Shown here piece after piece: positions 17,775 to 26,246 of a stretch of 58,464 bases of DNA. The translations under genes were made by a program, and so were the position numbers. Origin of the DNA: Streptomyces sp. CBMA123 (GTDB taxonomy: Bacteria > Actinomycetota > Actinomycetes > Streptomycetales > Streptomycetaceae); the NCBI RefSeq assembly GCF_014596465.1, contig NZ_MECK01000168.1, positions 1 to 58,464 of the forward strand. The letters are read 5' to 3'. Positions within the stretch are counted from its first letter, which is position 1; each line of letters opens with the position of its first letter. The notes beneath the pieces were generated by a model. The model was given only the letters and a program-made list of their open reading frames with translations, did no database searches and was not told the DNA's origin.

Positions 17775-17858
17775 AGGTGCGGATGAGGTCGAACCCGGGA
17801 CCTCCAAATTCCTCTTATGATTGCGAGGGCAGGCGGCAGACGACCGGGCGGAGGGGCC

Positions 17859-18773
17859 ATGGAGCCGGTGTTCGACTCGCGGCACATCAGGACGTTCCAC
17901 GAGGTCGTCCGGGCCGGTTCCTACTCGGCGGCGGCCCGGGAACTCGGCTACACCCAGCCCGCCATCACCCAGCAGATGAAGGCCCTCGAACGCACCGTCG
18001 GCGTCCCGCTGTTCACCCGCGCCGGGCGCGGACTGCGGCTCACCGAGGCGGGCGAGGCGCTCTCCCGGCACGCCGGGCTGATCCTCGGCAGCCTCTCCGC
18101 CGCCCAGCAGCAGCTCGCCGCGCTCGCCCGGCTGCGCGCCGGGCGGGTGCGGGTCTGCGCCTTCCCCAGCGCCAACGCCACCCTGATACCCGAGGCGATG
18201 GCCCGGCTGCTCGCCGAGCACCCCGGCGTCCGGGTCGAGCTGCTGGAGGCCGAGCCGCCGGACTCCGTCCAGCGGCTGTTGCGCGGGGAGTGCGACATCG
18301 CGCTGGCCTTCCGCTACCCCGGCCAGGCGACCGAGGTGCCGGACGGGCTGGACGAGATCCCGCTGATGGAGGACCTGCTCACCGTGCTGCTGCCGGTCGG
18401 GCACTCGCTCGGCCGCCGGCACGCCGTCCGGCTGGCCGACCTCGACGGCGAGCGCTGGATCGCCGGCTGCCCGCGCTGCCGGGCCAACCTGCTGCACGTC
18501 TGCGCGGAGGAGGGCTTCGCGCCGGACATCGTGTTCTCCACCGACGACAACCTCGCGGTGCAGAGCCTGGTCGCCGCCGGGGTCGGGATCGCGCTGATGC
18601 CCGCGCTGGTGCTCTCCTTCATGTGCCACCGCAAGGTCACCGGGCGGGCCGTCGAGCCGCACCTGCGGCGGCAGGTGAGCGCGTACGTGCTGCGCGAGCA
18701 CCGGCGGATCCCGGCCACCGGGCTGGTGCTGGACCACCTGCGGCAGGCGGCGGCCAGTCGGGTCGGGTGCTGA
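17859..18773 (+). CDS. LysR-family transcriptional regulator of the sulfur module
   Basis: LTTR of 304 residues. The HTH (about 5-62) contains SYSAAARELGYTQPAITQQM and LERTVGVPLFTRAGRGLRLTEAGE, both typical. The effector domain follows with VELLEAEPPDSVQRLL and AGVGIALMPALVL. The ATG is preceded by GGAGGGG; an earlier in-frame ATG would add 14 residues. It lies just upstream of cysteine dioxygenase and a YeiH-type exporter on the same strand, so it probably controls them in response to a sulfur or cysteine metabolite. A TAAGCA / TGCTTA palindrome sits between. Confidence 0.9.
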   Translation: MEPVFDSRHIRTFHEVVRAGSYSAAARELGYTQPAITQQMKALERTVGVPLFTRAGRGLRLTEAGEALSRHAGLILGSLSAAQQQLAALARLRAGRVRVCAFPSANATLIPEAMARLLAEHPGVRVELLEAEPPDSVQRLLRGECDIALAFRYPGQATEVPDGLDEIPLMEDLLTVLLPVGHSLGRRHAVRLADLDGERWIAGCPRCRANLLHVCAEEGFAPDIVFSTDDNLAVQSLVAAGVGIALMPALVLSFMCHRKVTGRAVEPHLRRQVSAYVLREHRRIPATGLVLDHLRQAAASRVGC

Positions 18774-18790
18774 GCCGGGGCTCGGACCCA

Positions 18791-18815
18791 TAAGCACGTA
18801 TGGGGGTAATGCTTA
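18791..18815. promoter_or_regulatory. Candidate LysR-type binding site upstream of cysteine dioxygenase
   Basis: TAAGCA and TGCTTA form inverted half-sites separated by 13 bases, with a smaller CCCATA / TATGGG hairpin overlapping the left side. LysR proteins bind spaced dyads of about this size. The site is 48 bases before the dioxygenase start. Confidence 0.5.
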
Positions 18816-18862
18816 GAAAACCTCCTTGGACGTGATAGGTCCATGGGTCGCAACCTGCTCGT

Positions 18863-19444
18863 ATGACACCCTCAGCCACGGTCGGCAGCGACCGGCTCAC
18901 CGAGCGGATGACCGCACTGGTCAGTGAGATCCGCGCCGTTGTGGACCGCGGACTGCCTCCCGAACTCACCGCCTACCTGGTCGGCGAACGCCTCGCCCCG
19001 CACCTGCACGCCGCCGCCGACGGACCCGACGCGCTGCTCACCCCCGCCCAGCGCGAGGGCGACCCGCAGCGCTACCGCCAGCACGTCCTGCACGCCGAGG
19101 CCGACGGCAGCTTCTCCGTCGTCGCCCTGGTCTGGCTGCCCGGCCAGTGCACCCCGATCCACGACCACGTCTCCTGGTGCGTGGCGGGTGTCCACCAGGG
19201 CCAGGAGAGCGAGACCCGCTACCGACTGGTCTCCGACGGGCGCAGCTCCCGACTGGTCGAGACCGAGCACGTGGCAGGCCCGGCCGGGACGGTCGCGGCC
19301 TTCGCCCCGCCCGGCGACATCCACCTGGTGCGCAACGCGTGCACCAGCACCGCCATCTCCATCCACGTGTACGGCGCGGACGTCTCGCGGCTCGGCACCA
19401 GCATCCGACGGGTCTACCAGCTGCCCGCCGACCAGGAGCGGTGA
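18863..19444 (+). CDS. cdo: Cysteine dioxygenase (cupin)
   Basis: Product of 193 residues in the type I cysteine dioxygenase family, which oxidises cysteine with O2 to cysteine sulfinate using Fe(II). The three metal histidines are visible as H100 and H102 in IHDHVSW and H154 in GDIHLV, with the supporting IHVYGAD strand. The cysteine C96 precedes the first metal motif. No ribosome site precedes the ATG, so a leaderless or short-leader message is possible. The stop overlaps the GTG of the next gene, tying production of oxidised sulfur to an exporter. Confidence 0.9.
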   Translation: MTPSATVGSDRLTERMTALVSEIRAVVDRGLPPELTAYLVGERLAPHLHAAADGPDALLTPAQREGDPQRYRQHVLHAEADGSFSVVALVWLPGQCTPIHDHVSWCVAGVHQGQESETRYRLVSDGRSSRLVETEHVAGPAGTVAAFAPPGDIHLVRNACTSTAISIHVYGADVSRLGTSIRRVYQLPADQER

Positions 19445-20526
19445 GCGGCGGCGTGTCACTGACCCTCCGGGAGCGGGCCACCCGCACCCGCTCACTCCCC
19501 CCGCTCGGCGGGGACGCCCCCGGCCTGCTGCTCGCGGCGGTCGGGGTGGCCGCCGCGCTCGCCGTCCACGCGGCCGTTCCCGCCGTGCCCAAGCTCACCG
19601 CCGCCGTCGTGCTCGGCATGGCGGCGGCCCACCTGCCCGGGCTGCGCCCGGTGGTCCGCGGGGTCGCCAGGCCCGGGCTGTCGACGGCCGGGAAGCGGCT
19701 GATGCGGCTCGGGATCGTGCTGCTCGGGCTCAAGCTCAGCCTGGACGACGTGCTCGGCCTCGGCTGGGCCACCGTCGCCATGGTGCTCACGGTGGTCGCC
19801 GCCACCTTCGCCGGCACGATGTGGCTCGGCCGGAAGCTCGGACTGCCCGGGGACCAGCCGCTGCTGGTCGCCACCGGCTATTCGATCTGCGGGGCCTCGG
19901 CGATCGGCGCGGTCAGCCAGGCGGCCGGCAGCGAGGAGGAGGACGTCGCCTCCTCGGTCGCGCTGGTCACCCTGTGCGGGACGCTGGCGATCGCCGTACT
20001 GCCGCTGCTGCAACACCCGCTGGGGCTCGGCGAGATCGAGTTCGGGCGCTGGGTCGGGGCGAGCGTGCACGACGTCGGGCAGGTGGTCGCCACCGCCCAG
20101 ACCGGCGGGCCCGGCGCGCTGCGCGAGGCCGTGCTGGTCAAGCTGATGCGGGTGGTGCTGCTGGCGCCGCTGGTCGCGGGCGTGGCGGTGGTGGCGCGGC
20201 GCAACCTGCGCAATGCGCGCGAGGACGGTGTCGAGGGTGCGGACGACGCGGGCAAGGCCGGCCGCCGGCCGCCGATCGTGCCGCTGTTCGTCGCCGGGTT
20301 CCTGGCGATGATCGTGCTGCGGACCACCGGAGTGCTGCCCGACCAGGCGCTCACCCTGGCCGGGGACGCCCAGGAGCTGCTGCTGGCCGCGGCCCTGTTC
20401 GGGCTCGGCAGCGCGGTGCACCTGCCGACCATGGCGCGGACCGGCGGGCGGATCGCGCTGCTCGGGCTCGGCTCGTGGGTGGTCGTCGCGGGCGTGTCGT
20501 ACGCGGGGGTGCTGATCACGACCTGA
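19441..20526 (+). CDS. YeiH-family sulfate/sulfite exporter
   Basis: Membrane protein of 361 residues with about ten hydrophobic helices, matching the YeiH (UPF0324, Cons_hypoth698) family: LGIVLLGLKLSLDDV, GYSICGASAIGAV, and SVHDVGQVVATA followed by KLMRVVLLAP. Members are annotated as putative sulfate exporters and are often controlled by LysR proteins. Coupled translation with cysteine dioxygenase suggests disposal of sulfite or sulfate from cysteine breakdown. A second GTG four codons in is an alternative start. A 25-bp perfect hairpin follows. Confidence 0.9.
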   Translation: MSGGVSLTLRERATRTRSLPPLGGDAPGLLLAAVGVAAALAVHAAVPAVPKLTAAVVLGMAAAHLPGLRPVVRGVARPGLSTAGKRLMRLGIVLLGLKLSLDDVLGLGWATVAMVLTVVAATFAGTMWLGRKLGLPGDQPLLVATGYSICGASAIGAVSQAAGSEEEDVASSVALVTLCGTLAIAVLPLLQHPLGLGEIEFGRWVGASVHDVGQVVATAQTGGPGALREAVLVKLMRVVLLAPLVAGVAVVARRNLRNAREDGVEGADDAGKAGRRPPIVPLFVAGFLAMIVLRTTGVLPDQALTLAGDAQELLLAAALFGLGSAVHLPTMARTGGRIALLGLGSWVVVAGVSYAGVLITT

Positions 20527-20532
20527 CGGGGG

Positions 20533-20595
20533 CAAGCCGGGCCCACGCAGCGGGCCCACGCACCCGGGCCGGGCCCGCTGCGTGGGCCCGGCTTG
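20533..20595 (+). terminator. Very long perfect hairpin (25 bp) after the sulfur module
   Basis: The arm beginning CAAGCCGGGCCCACGCAGCG is repeated exactly in reverse complement after a 13-base loop, giving 25 bp without mismatch. A further partial copy (TGCGTGGGCCCGGCC) extends beyond it. It begins 7 bases beyond the exporter stop. Confidence 0.9.
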
Positions 20596-20696
20596 TGCGT
20601 GGGCCCGGCCTCGGCGGACTCGGTTATTGTCGGGCGGGTGATCGCCCCCCACGGGGTCGAGCCGGCTGCCGAGTCCGTCGAGGAGTAGGAGTACGC

Positions 20697-21407
20697 ATGA
20701 CCACCGCACTGCCCGAACGGGACGGCCACGAGGCCGTCGTCACGCTCGACCGGCGGGAGGGCCCGTTCGGCGAGGTGGTACTGCGGCGGCGCGGACGGCA
20801 CCACGAGATCATCGCCAACGGCTGCTTCCTGATGGACACCGCCGACGGGCGCTCCGAGCGGCTGCTCGTCCAGGCGGCGCTGGACGAGTTGGACCGCACC
20901 GGCGACGGCGTGGCCGCGCCGTCGGTGCTGATCGGCGGGCTCGGGGTCGGCTTCTCGCTCGCGTACGCGGTGGCCGAGCCGCGCTGGGGGCGGATCGCCG
21001 TCGTCGAGCGGGAGAGCGCGATCATCGACTGGCACCGCTCCGGCCCGCTGGGCGCCTACTCGGCCGGTGCGCTGGACGACGGGCGGGTCGCGGTGCTCCA
21101 CACCGACCTGCTGGAGTACCTGGCGGCGGCCGACGGCGAGCGCTATCACGCGCTGTGCCTGGACATCGACAACGGGCCGGACTGGACCGTCACCGACTCC
21201 AACGCCGGGCTCTACGGGGCCGATGGGCTCGCGGTGCTGTGGCACCGGCTGCAGCCGGGCGGGGTGCTGGCGGTGTGGAGCGCCCAGCCGTCGCCGGACT
21301 TCGAGGAGGCGCTGCGGGTCGCGGGGTTCTCGGACGTCGCCACCCATGAGATCCCGGTCAGCCGGGGGGTGCCGGACGTGGTGCACCTGGCGCGGCGCGG
21401 CGGCTGA
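20697..21407 (+). CDS. Spermidine-synthase-like methyltransferase-fold protein
   Basis: Product of 236 residues with a spermidine synthase/SAM-methyltransferase Rossmann core. The glycine-rich loop is GGLGVGFSLA (from residue 80), with acidic ends at IAVVERE and ALCLDIDNGPDW, and a final GGVLAVWSAQPSPDFEEAL. The N-terminal HHEIIANGCFLMDT segment replaces the usual spermidine synthase beta-hairpin. Streptomycete homologues are called spermidine synthase-like without proven activity; no polyamine partner gene lies here. The ATG has GGAG six to nine bases upstream. Confidence 0.78.
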   Translation: MTTALPERDGHEAVVTLDRREGPFGEVVLRRRGRHHEIIANGCFLMDTADGRSERLLVQAALDELDRTGDGVAAPSVLIGGLGVGFSLAYAVAEPRWGRIAVVERESAIIDWHRSGPLGAYSAGALDDGRVAVLHTDLLEYLAAADGERYHALCLDIDNGPDWTVTDSNAGLYGADGLAVLWHRLQPGGVLAVWSAQPSPDFEEALRVAGFSDVATHEIPVSRGVPDVVHLARRGG

Positions 21408-21467
21408 ACGGGGCTGCTGTTCACGCTCGTTGGAGGCTGGGCCGGCTGCTAGCGTGTGCGCTGCGGT

Positions 21468-21477
21468 GCACTAGTGC
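21468..21477. promoter_or_regulatory. Palindrome GCACTAGTGC before the GntR-TetR gene
   Basis: A 10-bp perfect palindrome 21 bases before the proposed start of the fusion regulator. Its position suits autoregulation. Symmetry and size fit a TetR- or GntR-type operator; the evidence is positional only. Confidence 0.45.
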
Positions 21478-21497
21478 GGTGGTCGGTCGAGCGGGCG

Positions 21498-22562
21498 GTG
21501 GTGGGTGTGGTGGACGGCGGGACGCCTTCGGAGCGGATCGCGGGTGAGCTTCGACGCCGGATCGCGGCGGGGGAGTTGAAGCCGGGCGCCCGGGTGCCGT
21601 CGACCCGGCGGATCATGCAGGAGTGGGGCGTGGCGATGGCCACCGCGACCAAGGTGCTCAACCGGCTCCGGGAGGAGGGGTTGGTGCGGGCCGTGCCGGG
21701 GGTGGGGACGGTGGTGGCGGCTCCGGCTTCGGCTGGGGCCCCTGCTGGGGCCGCTGTTCCTGTTTCGGCGGCTGCTCCGGCTCCGGCTCCGGTCAAGGCT
21801 CCGGCTTCGGCTCCGGTTCGGGATGCGGGGCGGGCGGCGGCCGCGACCGGTGTGCGGCGGGGGAAGGGCGGGGAGCGGGACCTCGGCCGGGAGCGGATCG
21901 TCGCGGCGGCGGTGCGGGTGGCCGACACGGAGGGGCTGACGGCGCTGTCGATGCGCCGGGTCGCCACCGAGCTGGGCGTCGCGACCATGTCGCTCTACCG
22001 TCATGTGCCCGGCAAGGACGAGCTGGTGCGGCTGATGATGGACAAGGTCTTCGGCGAGCAGCCGATCCCCGGGGGGCCGGTGTCGGACTGGCGGACGGGG
22101 CTGGCGGAGGTCTCACGGCTGCAGTGGCGGATCTACCGGGCCCACCCGTGGCTGGCGTCCACGATGTCGTTCACCCGTCCGGTGCTGGCGCCCGACGCGG
22201 CGCTGCACACCGAGCGGGCGATGGCGGCGCTGGTGGGGACGGGGCTGAGCGGGGAGGAGATGGCCCAGGCCTCGGTCAGTCTGGCGGCCTTCACCTGTGG
22301 GCTGGCCGTCCACTTCGAGCGGGAGGCGCAGGCCGAGCAGGACAGCGGGTTGTCCGCGGACGAGTGGATGGACCGGCTGGCCGACGAGGACCGTGACCGG
22401 TTGATGGCGGACCCGGAGCGGTTTCCGATGTTCGACGCGCTGGCCCGGGGGCCGGAGATCGACATGAGCCTGGAGGCGCTGTTCGCGTTCGGGCTGGAGC
22501 GGATGCTGGACGGGGTGGGGGCGCTGATCGAGGCGCGGGGGCGGGCGGGGAGGGATGGCTGA
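21498..22562 (+). CDS. GntR-TetR fusion transcriptional regulator
   Basis: Product of about 354 residues with two DNA-binding domains. An N-terminal GntR winged helix (RIAGELRRRIAAGELKPG, VPSTRRIMQEWGVAMATATK, LREEGLVRAVPGVGTVV) is joined by an Ala/Pro linker of roughly 50 residues to a TetR HTH (ERIVAAAVRVADTEGLTALS, ELGVATMSLYRHVPGKDELV). A TetR C-terminal ligand domain (TetR_C1-like) ends the protein. Several in-frame GTG codons precede the homology, so the exact start is uncertain within 15 codons. Such double regulators occur in streptomycetes; target and ligand are unknown. The linker DNA is a run of GCTCCGGCT-like repeats. Confidence 0.85.
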   Translation: MVGVVDGGTPSERIAGELRRRIAAGELKPGARVPSTRRIMQEWGVAMATATKVLNRLREEGLVRAVPGVGTVVAAPASAGAPAGAAVPVSAAAPAPAPVKAPASAPVRDAGRAAAATGVRRGKGGERDLGRERIVAAAVRVADTEGLTALSMRRVATELGVATMSLYRHVPGKDELVRLMMDKVFGEQPIPGGPVSDWRTGLAEVSRLQWRIYRAHPWLASTMSFTRPVLAPDAALHTERAMAALVGTGLSGEEMAQASVSLAAFTCGLAVHFEREAQAEQDSGLSADEWMDRLADEDRDRLMADPERFPMFDALARGPEIDMSLEALFAFGLERMLDGVGALIEARGRAGRDG

Positions 22563-22576
22563 CAGCTGACAGCAGA

Positions 22577-22634
22577 CGGCTGACAACTCACAGATGTCAG
22601 CGAACGAAATCTGAAATCTGTGAGTTGTCAGCCG
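22577..22634. terminator. 19-bp perfect hairpin between convergent genes
   Basis: CGGCTGACAACTCACAGAT and its exact complement flank a 20-base loop. The left flank holds further GCTGACAG copies. It separates the GntR-TetR gene from the convergent 606-residue gene. Confidence 0.88.
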
Positions 22635-22671
22635 CTATCTGTCAGGTGTCGCCTGTCCGCTGCTTCCCGTG

Positions 22672-24492
22672 TCAGCCGAACGGCCGGTGCTCCGGCTCCG
22701 CGTCGGCCTCGGCCGCCGCCTCCGGTTCGTCCGTGGTCGTGGGGGTGCCGGAGATGCCGAAGGGGTCGAAGTCCGGCGGCGGGATCATCACCGGCGTGCC
22801 CCTGCGGTGCGCCGGTTCCTCCTCGCCCACCACGGGGGCGGCCACCGGGGCGGCCTGGGCCGGGATCAGCGGCGGGGTGGAGGGCTGGGGCGGGACAGCG
22901 GGGCCCTGAGCGGCGACGGTGGTGCCGAAGGGGTCGGCCTTCCGGTCGGCGGCGATCGTCGTCCCGAACGGGTCCGGAGCCGCCGTACCACCGGTGGGCT
23001 GGGCGGCGGGTTCGTCCGTGGTGGTGGGGGTGCCGGAGATGCCGAAGGGGTCGAAGTCCGGCGGCGGGATCATCACCGGCGTGCCCCTGCGGTGCGCCGG
23101 CTCCTCCTCTCCCACCACGGGGGCGGCCACCGGAGCGGCCTCCTCCGCGACGGGCGCGAAGGGGTTGAAGTCGGCGGGCGGGATCCGCACCGGAGTGCCG
23201 CGCAGGTGCACCGGCTTCTCCTCCGGCTCGGCGGCCGGCTCCGCGACCGGCTCCTTCGCGACCGGCGCCTCCGCCACTGGGGCGGCCGTCGGCGCGGGCG
23301 CCCCCGGCGCCGTGGCGGGCTCGCCGTCCCAGCCGAACTGGATGCTCTTCAGCAGCTCCGCGAACGCCTCCGTGTACAGCTCCCAGTCCTCCGGCCGGGC
23401 CGTGGACAGCTGGGCGCACAGCACCGTCCCGCTGTCCGGCAGCGGTACGAAGGCCTGGACGGCCGAGGTGACGACCCAGCGGCGCTGTCCGTCGGCCGCC
23501 AGCGCCCCGGGCACCGGGACGGTCCGTCCCTCGACCAGGACGGCGGCCGGCCCGGCCGGCAGCAGTACCGTCCAGACCTCGGCGTGCCGTCGTACGGTGG
23601 CCAGTTCGGTGGCGAGCGCGGTGATCGGCAGCGGGTGCCGGGCGAGCGAGATGACCAGGGTGGCCTCGGAGGCGCGCCCGTCGCGCTCCAGCGCGCACAC
23701 GCCCGCGTAGCGGACGCCCGCGTCCTGGAGCAGGTCGGTCAGGGTCGCGGAGATCACCGCGAAGTCGCGGCGCGGCTCCCGGCCGGTGGCGCTGAACAGC
23801 TCGTCGGCGACCTCGGCCAGGTGGCCGGTCAGCTCGGCGGCGGCGGCCACGGTGGCCCGGTCGGCGCCGTCGCCGTCCGTGGTCGGGTCGTCGTCGTGCG
23901 GGAGTGCGGGCACGGTACGGGCGGAGGCCCCGGCCGGTCCGCCGGGGGAGGTGAGCGCGTGGAAGCCCGGAGGGACCACCAGCCGGACCTCGGCGCCCGC
24001 GCCGGTCGCCAGTTCGAACGGCCGCCGGGTCTGCTGCCCGGCCGCCAGCGCGGCCAGTGCCGGGGCGAACGGCGGGCGCAGCTTGGCGTCGGCGAACTCG
24101 CCGGTGACGGGCAGCTGGAACAGCGCGGCCGAGGTGGTGCCCCGGTCGGCGATGGCGCCGCGCACCGCGCCGCCGCCGTAGCGGTTGTGCAGCGCGGAGG
24201 TGACCCGGTCGGCGACGCGTGCGCCGGTGCCGGGCCGGGCCGTTCCGGCGGTGATCACCGTGCCGAGCCGGTCGAGGGCCTGGTGCACCGGCCCGTTGGG
24301 CGCCATCGGCAGGCCGAAGAGCGCCTCGGCGGCGGGGTGTTCAGCCGGTTTCAGGCTGCTCAGCGCGGCCGCCGGGTGGCGCGAGGTGTGCTCGTCGAAG
24401 AGGGCGTCGGTGAGCGTGCCGAGAGTGGCGCAGACCTGCTCGGCTGCTGCGAAGGGGTTGGCCTCCGCACTGAACTGGACGTCCTGGGTCAA
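22672..24492 (-). CDS. Uncharacterised protein with C-terminal RGTPV-x-IPP repeats
   Basis: Product of 606 residues with no signal peptide or membrane helix, not recognised. Residues 1-400 look globular with alpha/beta character. Residues 400-606 are Ala/Pro/Glu-rich and contain three copies of RGTPV-[RM]-IPP-x-DF-[DN]-PF. Two copies belong to a longer block of about 45 residues (APVAAPVVGEEEPAHRRG through FGISGTPTTTDEP) that is repeated almost without change. Extra DPFG and NPF tripeptides recur, one near the N terminus. The start is a TTG; the next Met is at residue 63. A disordered tail with repeated short binding motifs is my inference. The overlapping plus-strand frame of 700 codons is a shadow. 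Confidence 0.65.
   Translation of the reverse strand: MTQDVQFSAEANPFAAAEQVCATLGTLTDALFDEHTSRHPAAALSSLKPAEHPAAEALFGLPMAPNGPVHQALDRLGTVITAGTARPGTGARVADRVTSALHNRYGGGAVRGAIADRGTTSAALFQLPVTGEFADAKLRPPFAPALAALAAGQQTRRPFELATGAGAEVRLVVPPGFHALTSPGGPAGASARTVPALPHDDDPTTDGDGADRATVAAAAELTGHLAEVADELFSATGREPRRDFAVISATLTDLLQDAGVRYAGVCALERDGRASEATLVISLARHPLPITALATELATVRRHAEVWTVLLPAGPAAVLVEGRTVPVPGALAADGQRRWVVTSAVQAFVPLPDSGTVLCAQLSTARPEDWELYTEAFAELLKSIQFGWDGEPATAPGAPAPTAAPVAEAPVAKEPVAEPAAEPEEKPVHLRGTPVRIPPADFNPFAPVAEEAAPVAAPVVGEEEPAHRRGTPVMIPPPDFDPFGISGTPTTTDEPAAQPTGGTAAPDPFGTTIAADRKADPFGTTVAAQGPAVPPQPSTPPLIPAQAAPVAAPVVGEEEPAHRRGTPVMIPPPDFDPFGISGTPTTTDEPEAAAEADAEPEHRPFG
22700..23135. repeat. Long direct repeat within the 606-residue gene
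   Basis: Two blocks of about 130 bases (roughly 22706-22860 and 23009-23135) are nearly identical. Both contain GTCCGTGGT, a stretch beginning GGGGTGCCGGAGATGCCGAA, and GGCGTGCCCCTGCGGTGCGC. They encode the repeated tail block and are likely sites of expansion or contraction by recombination. Confidence 0.8.
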
Positions 24493-24631
24493 CTGGTGAG
24501 CCCCCCGCTCTGCTCCGTCTGCCGTCGGTGGTTCGGGTGGGACCGGGCCCGCCCGGGCGGCGGTCCGTCAGGTCCCTGCCCATTCCTATCAGAGCCCACC
24601 GTCGTCACCGAACCGCAGGATCACCCGATGA

Positions 24632-25552
24632 TCACTCCGAGGGGGCCTCGGCGGGACCCTCCGTGGCCTGCGCGGACGGTTCGTCCACGGGCCGGGAGGG
24701 CGGCGTCCCGGTGGTCTGAGTCCCGGTGGTCCGGGTCTCGGCGGACGGCGCTCCCGCCGCCAGTGCGGTGACCGCCTCGAGGATGCCGGGGACGGCGAAC
24801 AGCCCGGCGAGGTCCCGGACCAGGCGCCCGGACGGCCCGTCGGGCCGCTCGTCGGCGAAGAACGAGGCCAGCTCGGCGGCCAGCGCGGGCTCCCGGGCGG
24901 CGGTGAGGGTGAGTGAGGCGACGAACTCCTGCACCAGGTGCAGCTGCAGCTCCTCCAGCGGTACGGACCGCTCGGCCAGCCACTCCAGCGAGGTGATCTC
25001 GGCGTTGGCGATCCAGGCCCGGACGGTCAGCCGCAGCCCGGGGCTCGGCGCGGGGACCGCCAGATGGGCGAGGATCTGGTCGTGCGCGGCCCGGCGCACC
25101 TCGTCGATCACCGCCGAGGTGCCCGCGCTGGCCGCCACCGAGCCGCCCCGCAGCAGCGCGGCGAAGCCCGGCCCGTGGCTCTGCACGAAGTCCAGGTAGC
25201 GGCCCATCACCCGGTGCAGCCGCTCCGACAGCGGCCCCTCCATCGGCTCCTCGAACCGCGCGGCGAGCTCCCGCCCGGCGCGCCGCAGCGAGGCCTCGTA
25301 CAGCGCCTGCTTGCCCGGGAAGTAGTGGTAGACCAGCGGCCGGGAGGCGCCGGCGGCGGCGGCGATGTCGTCGATCGACACCTCCTCCGGCGGGCGCCGG
25401 CTGAACAGTTCCAGCGCCACGGCGATCAGCTGCTCCCGCCGCTCGTCCACGCTCAGCCGCCGGCGCGGGCGCCCGGCCGCCGCTCCCCGGTCGGGTGCGG
25501 CGGCGGTCCGTGCTGCGCGGTCGGCCGTCGGCGACGGCGTACGGGAGGCCAT
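24632..25552 (-). CDS. TetR-family transcriptional regulator
   Basis: Product of 306 residues. Residues 1-32 form an Arg/Ala-rich lead. The TetR HTH (about 35-82) reads RREQLIAVALELFSRRPPEE then IDDIAAAAGASRPLVYHYFP with GKQALYEASL. A ligand domain follows with HRVMGRYLDFVQSHGPGF and AEITSLEWLAERSVPLEEL. The last 40 residues are Thr/Pro-rich. No obvious target lies divergently, so it may act on the 606-residue gene downstream on the same strand or at a distance. Confidence 0.9.
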   Translation of the reverse strand: MASRTPSPTADRAARTAAAPDRGAAAGRPRRRLSVDERREQLIAVALELFSRRPPEEVSIDDIAAAAGASRPLVYHYFPGKQALYEASLRRAGRELAARFEEPMEGPLSERLHRVMGRYLDFVQSHGPGFAALLRGGSVAASAGTSAVIDEVRRAAHDQILAHLAVPAPSPGLRLTVRAWIANAEITSLEWLAERSVPLEELQLHLVQEFVASLTLTAAREPALAAELASFFADERPDGPSGRLVRDLAGLFAVPGILEAVTALAAGAPSAETRTTGTQTTGTPPSRPVDEPSAQATEGPAEAPSE

Positions 25553-25642
25553 GCTCGTCAGCCTATCCGGCGGCCGTCCGCGGGCCCATGCGGCCTGTCC
25601 TGCCCGTTCCCGCCCGCCCGCCGGTTCCCGCCCTGCCCGTGC

Positions 25643-26161
25643 CTACGCGGCGTGGAGTTCCAGGTAGCGGCGGTAGGCCTCCAGGCCGTCGGGGACGAAG
25701 GTGTCGCGGGCGAGGCGTTCGGACAGCTCGGCCGGGGTGAGCCAGGCGTGCCAGGCCACCTCGGACTCCTGCGGGGAGACCGGGCCGTCCCACTCCGCCT
25801 CGTACATGTCGCACCACCAGGAGAGCTTGCCGCCGTCGGGCTCCCGGTACAGGAACTTGAAGATCGGGCGCGGGGCGATGCCCCGCACGCCGAGCTCCTC
25901 CTCGGCCTCGCGGACGGCCGCCTCGGCGTAGCTCTCGCCGGAGCCGACCACGCCGCCGACCCACATGTCGTAGGCGCCGGGGGCGAACAGCTTGGTGTCG
26001 GTGCGGCGGTGGACGAAGATCCGGCCGGCCGGGTCGCGGACCAGGGTGAAGACGCAGCGGTGGGTCAGCCCCTGCCGGTACACCTCCCCGCGCAGCGCGG
26101 TCCCGATCACCCGGTCGTTGTCGTCGACGATGTCCAGCAGCTCTTCGGCAGGGTTGGTCAT
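25643..26161 (-). CDS. Nudix hydrolase
   Basis: Product of 172 residues with a perfect Nudix box: G70-x5-E76-x7-R84-E85-x2-E88-E89-x-G91. The N-terminal ELLDIVDDNDRVIGTALRGEVY and THRCVFTLVRD are those of the isopentenyl-diphosphate-isomerase-like/YfcD branch, which hydrolyses nucleoside diphosphate derivatives; the exact substrate is open. The ATG is chosen because homology begins there; the longer frame upstream runs into the divergent gene. Only 85 bases separate it from the divergent serine hydrolase, so the promoters are close. Confidence 0.9.
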   Translation of the reverse strand: MTNPAEELLDIVDDNDRVIGTALRGEVYRQGLTHRCVFTLVRDPAGRIFVHRRTDTKLFAPGAYDMWVGGVVGSGESYAEAAVREAEEELGVRGIAPRPIFKFLYREPDGGKLSWWCDMYEAEWDGPVSPQESEVAWHAWLTPAELSERLARDTFVPDGLEAYRRYLELHAA

Positions 26162-26246
26162 GGACGACAGGTTAGGGTTTCGGGGCCCGCTTCGAACGCG
26201 GGATCGATCAACTGGGCGGCGACGAACGACCTGAGGACGGCACGCG

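Noticed and set aside
22669..24771. 700-codon plus-strand frame opposite the 606-residue gene
   Set aside because: Arg/Gly-rich composition, no domain, and no ribosome site. The minus-strand product has balanced composition and structured repeats, so this frame is a GC-bias shadow.
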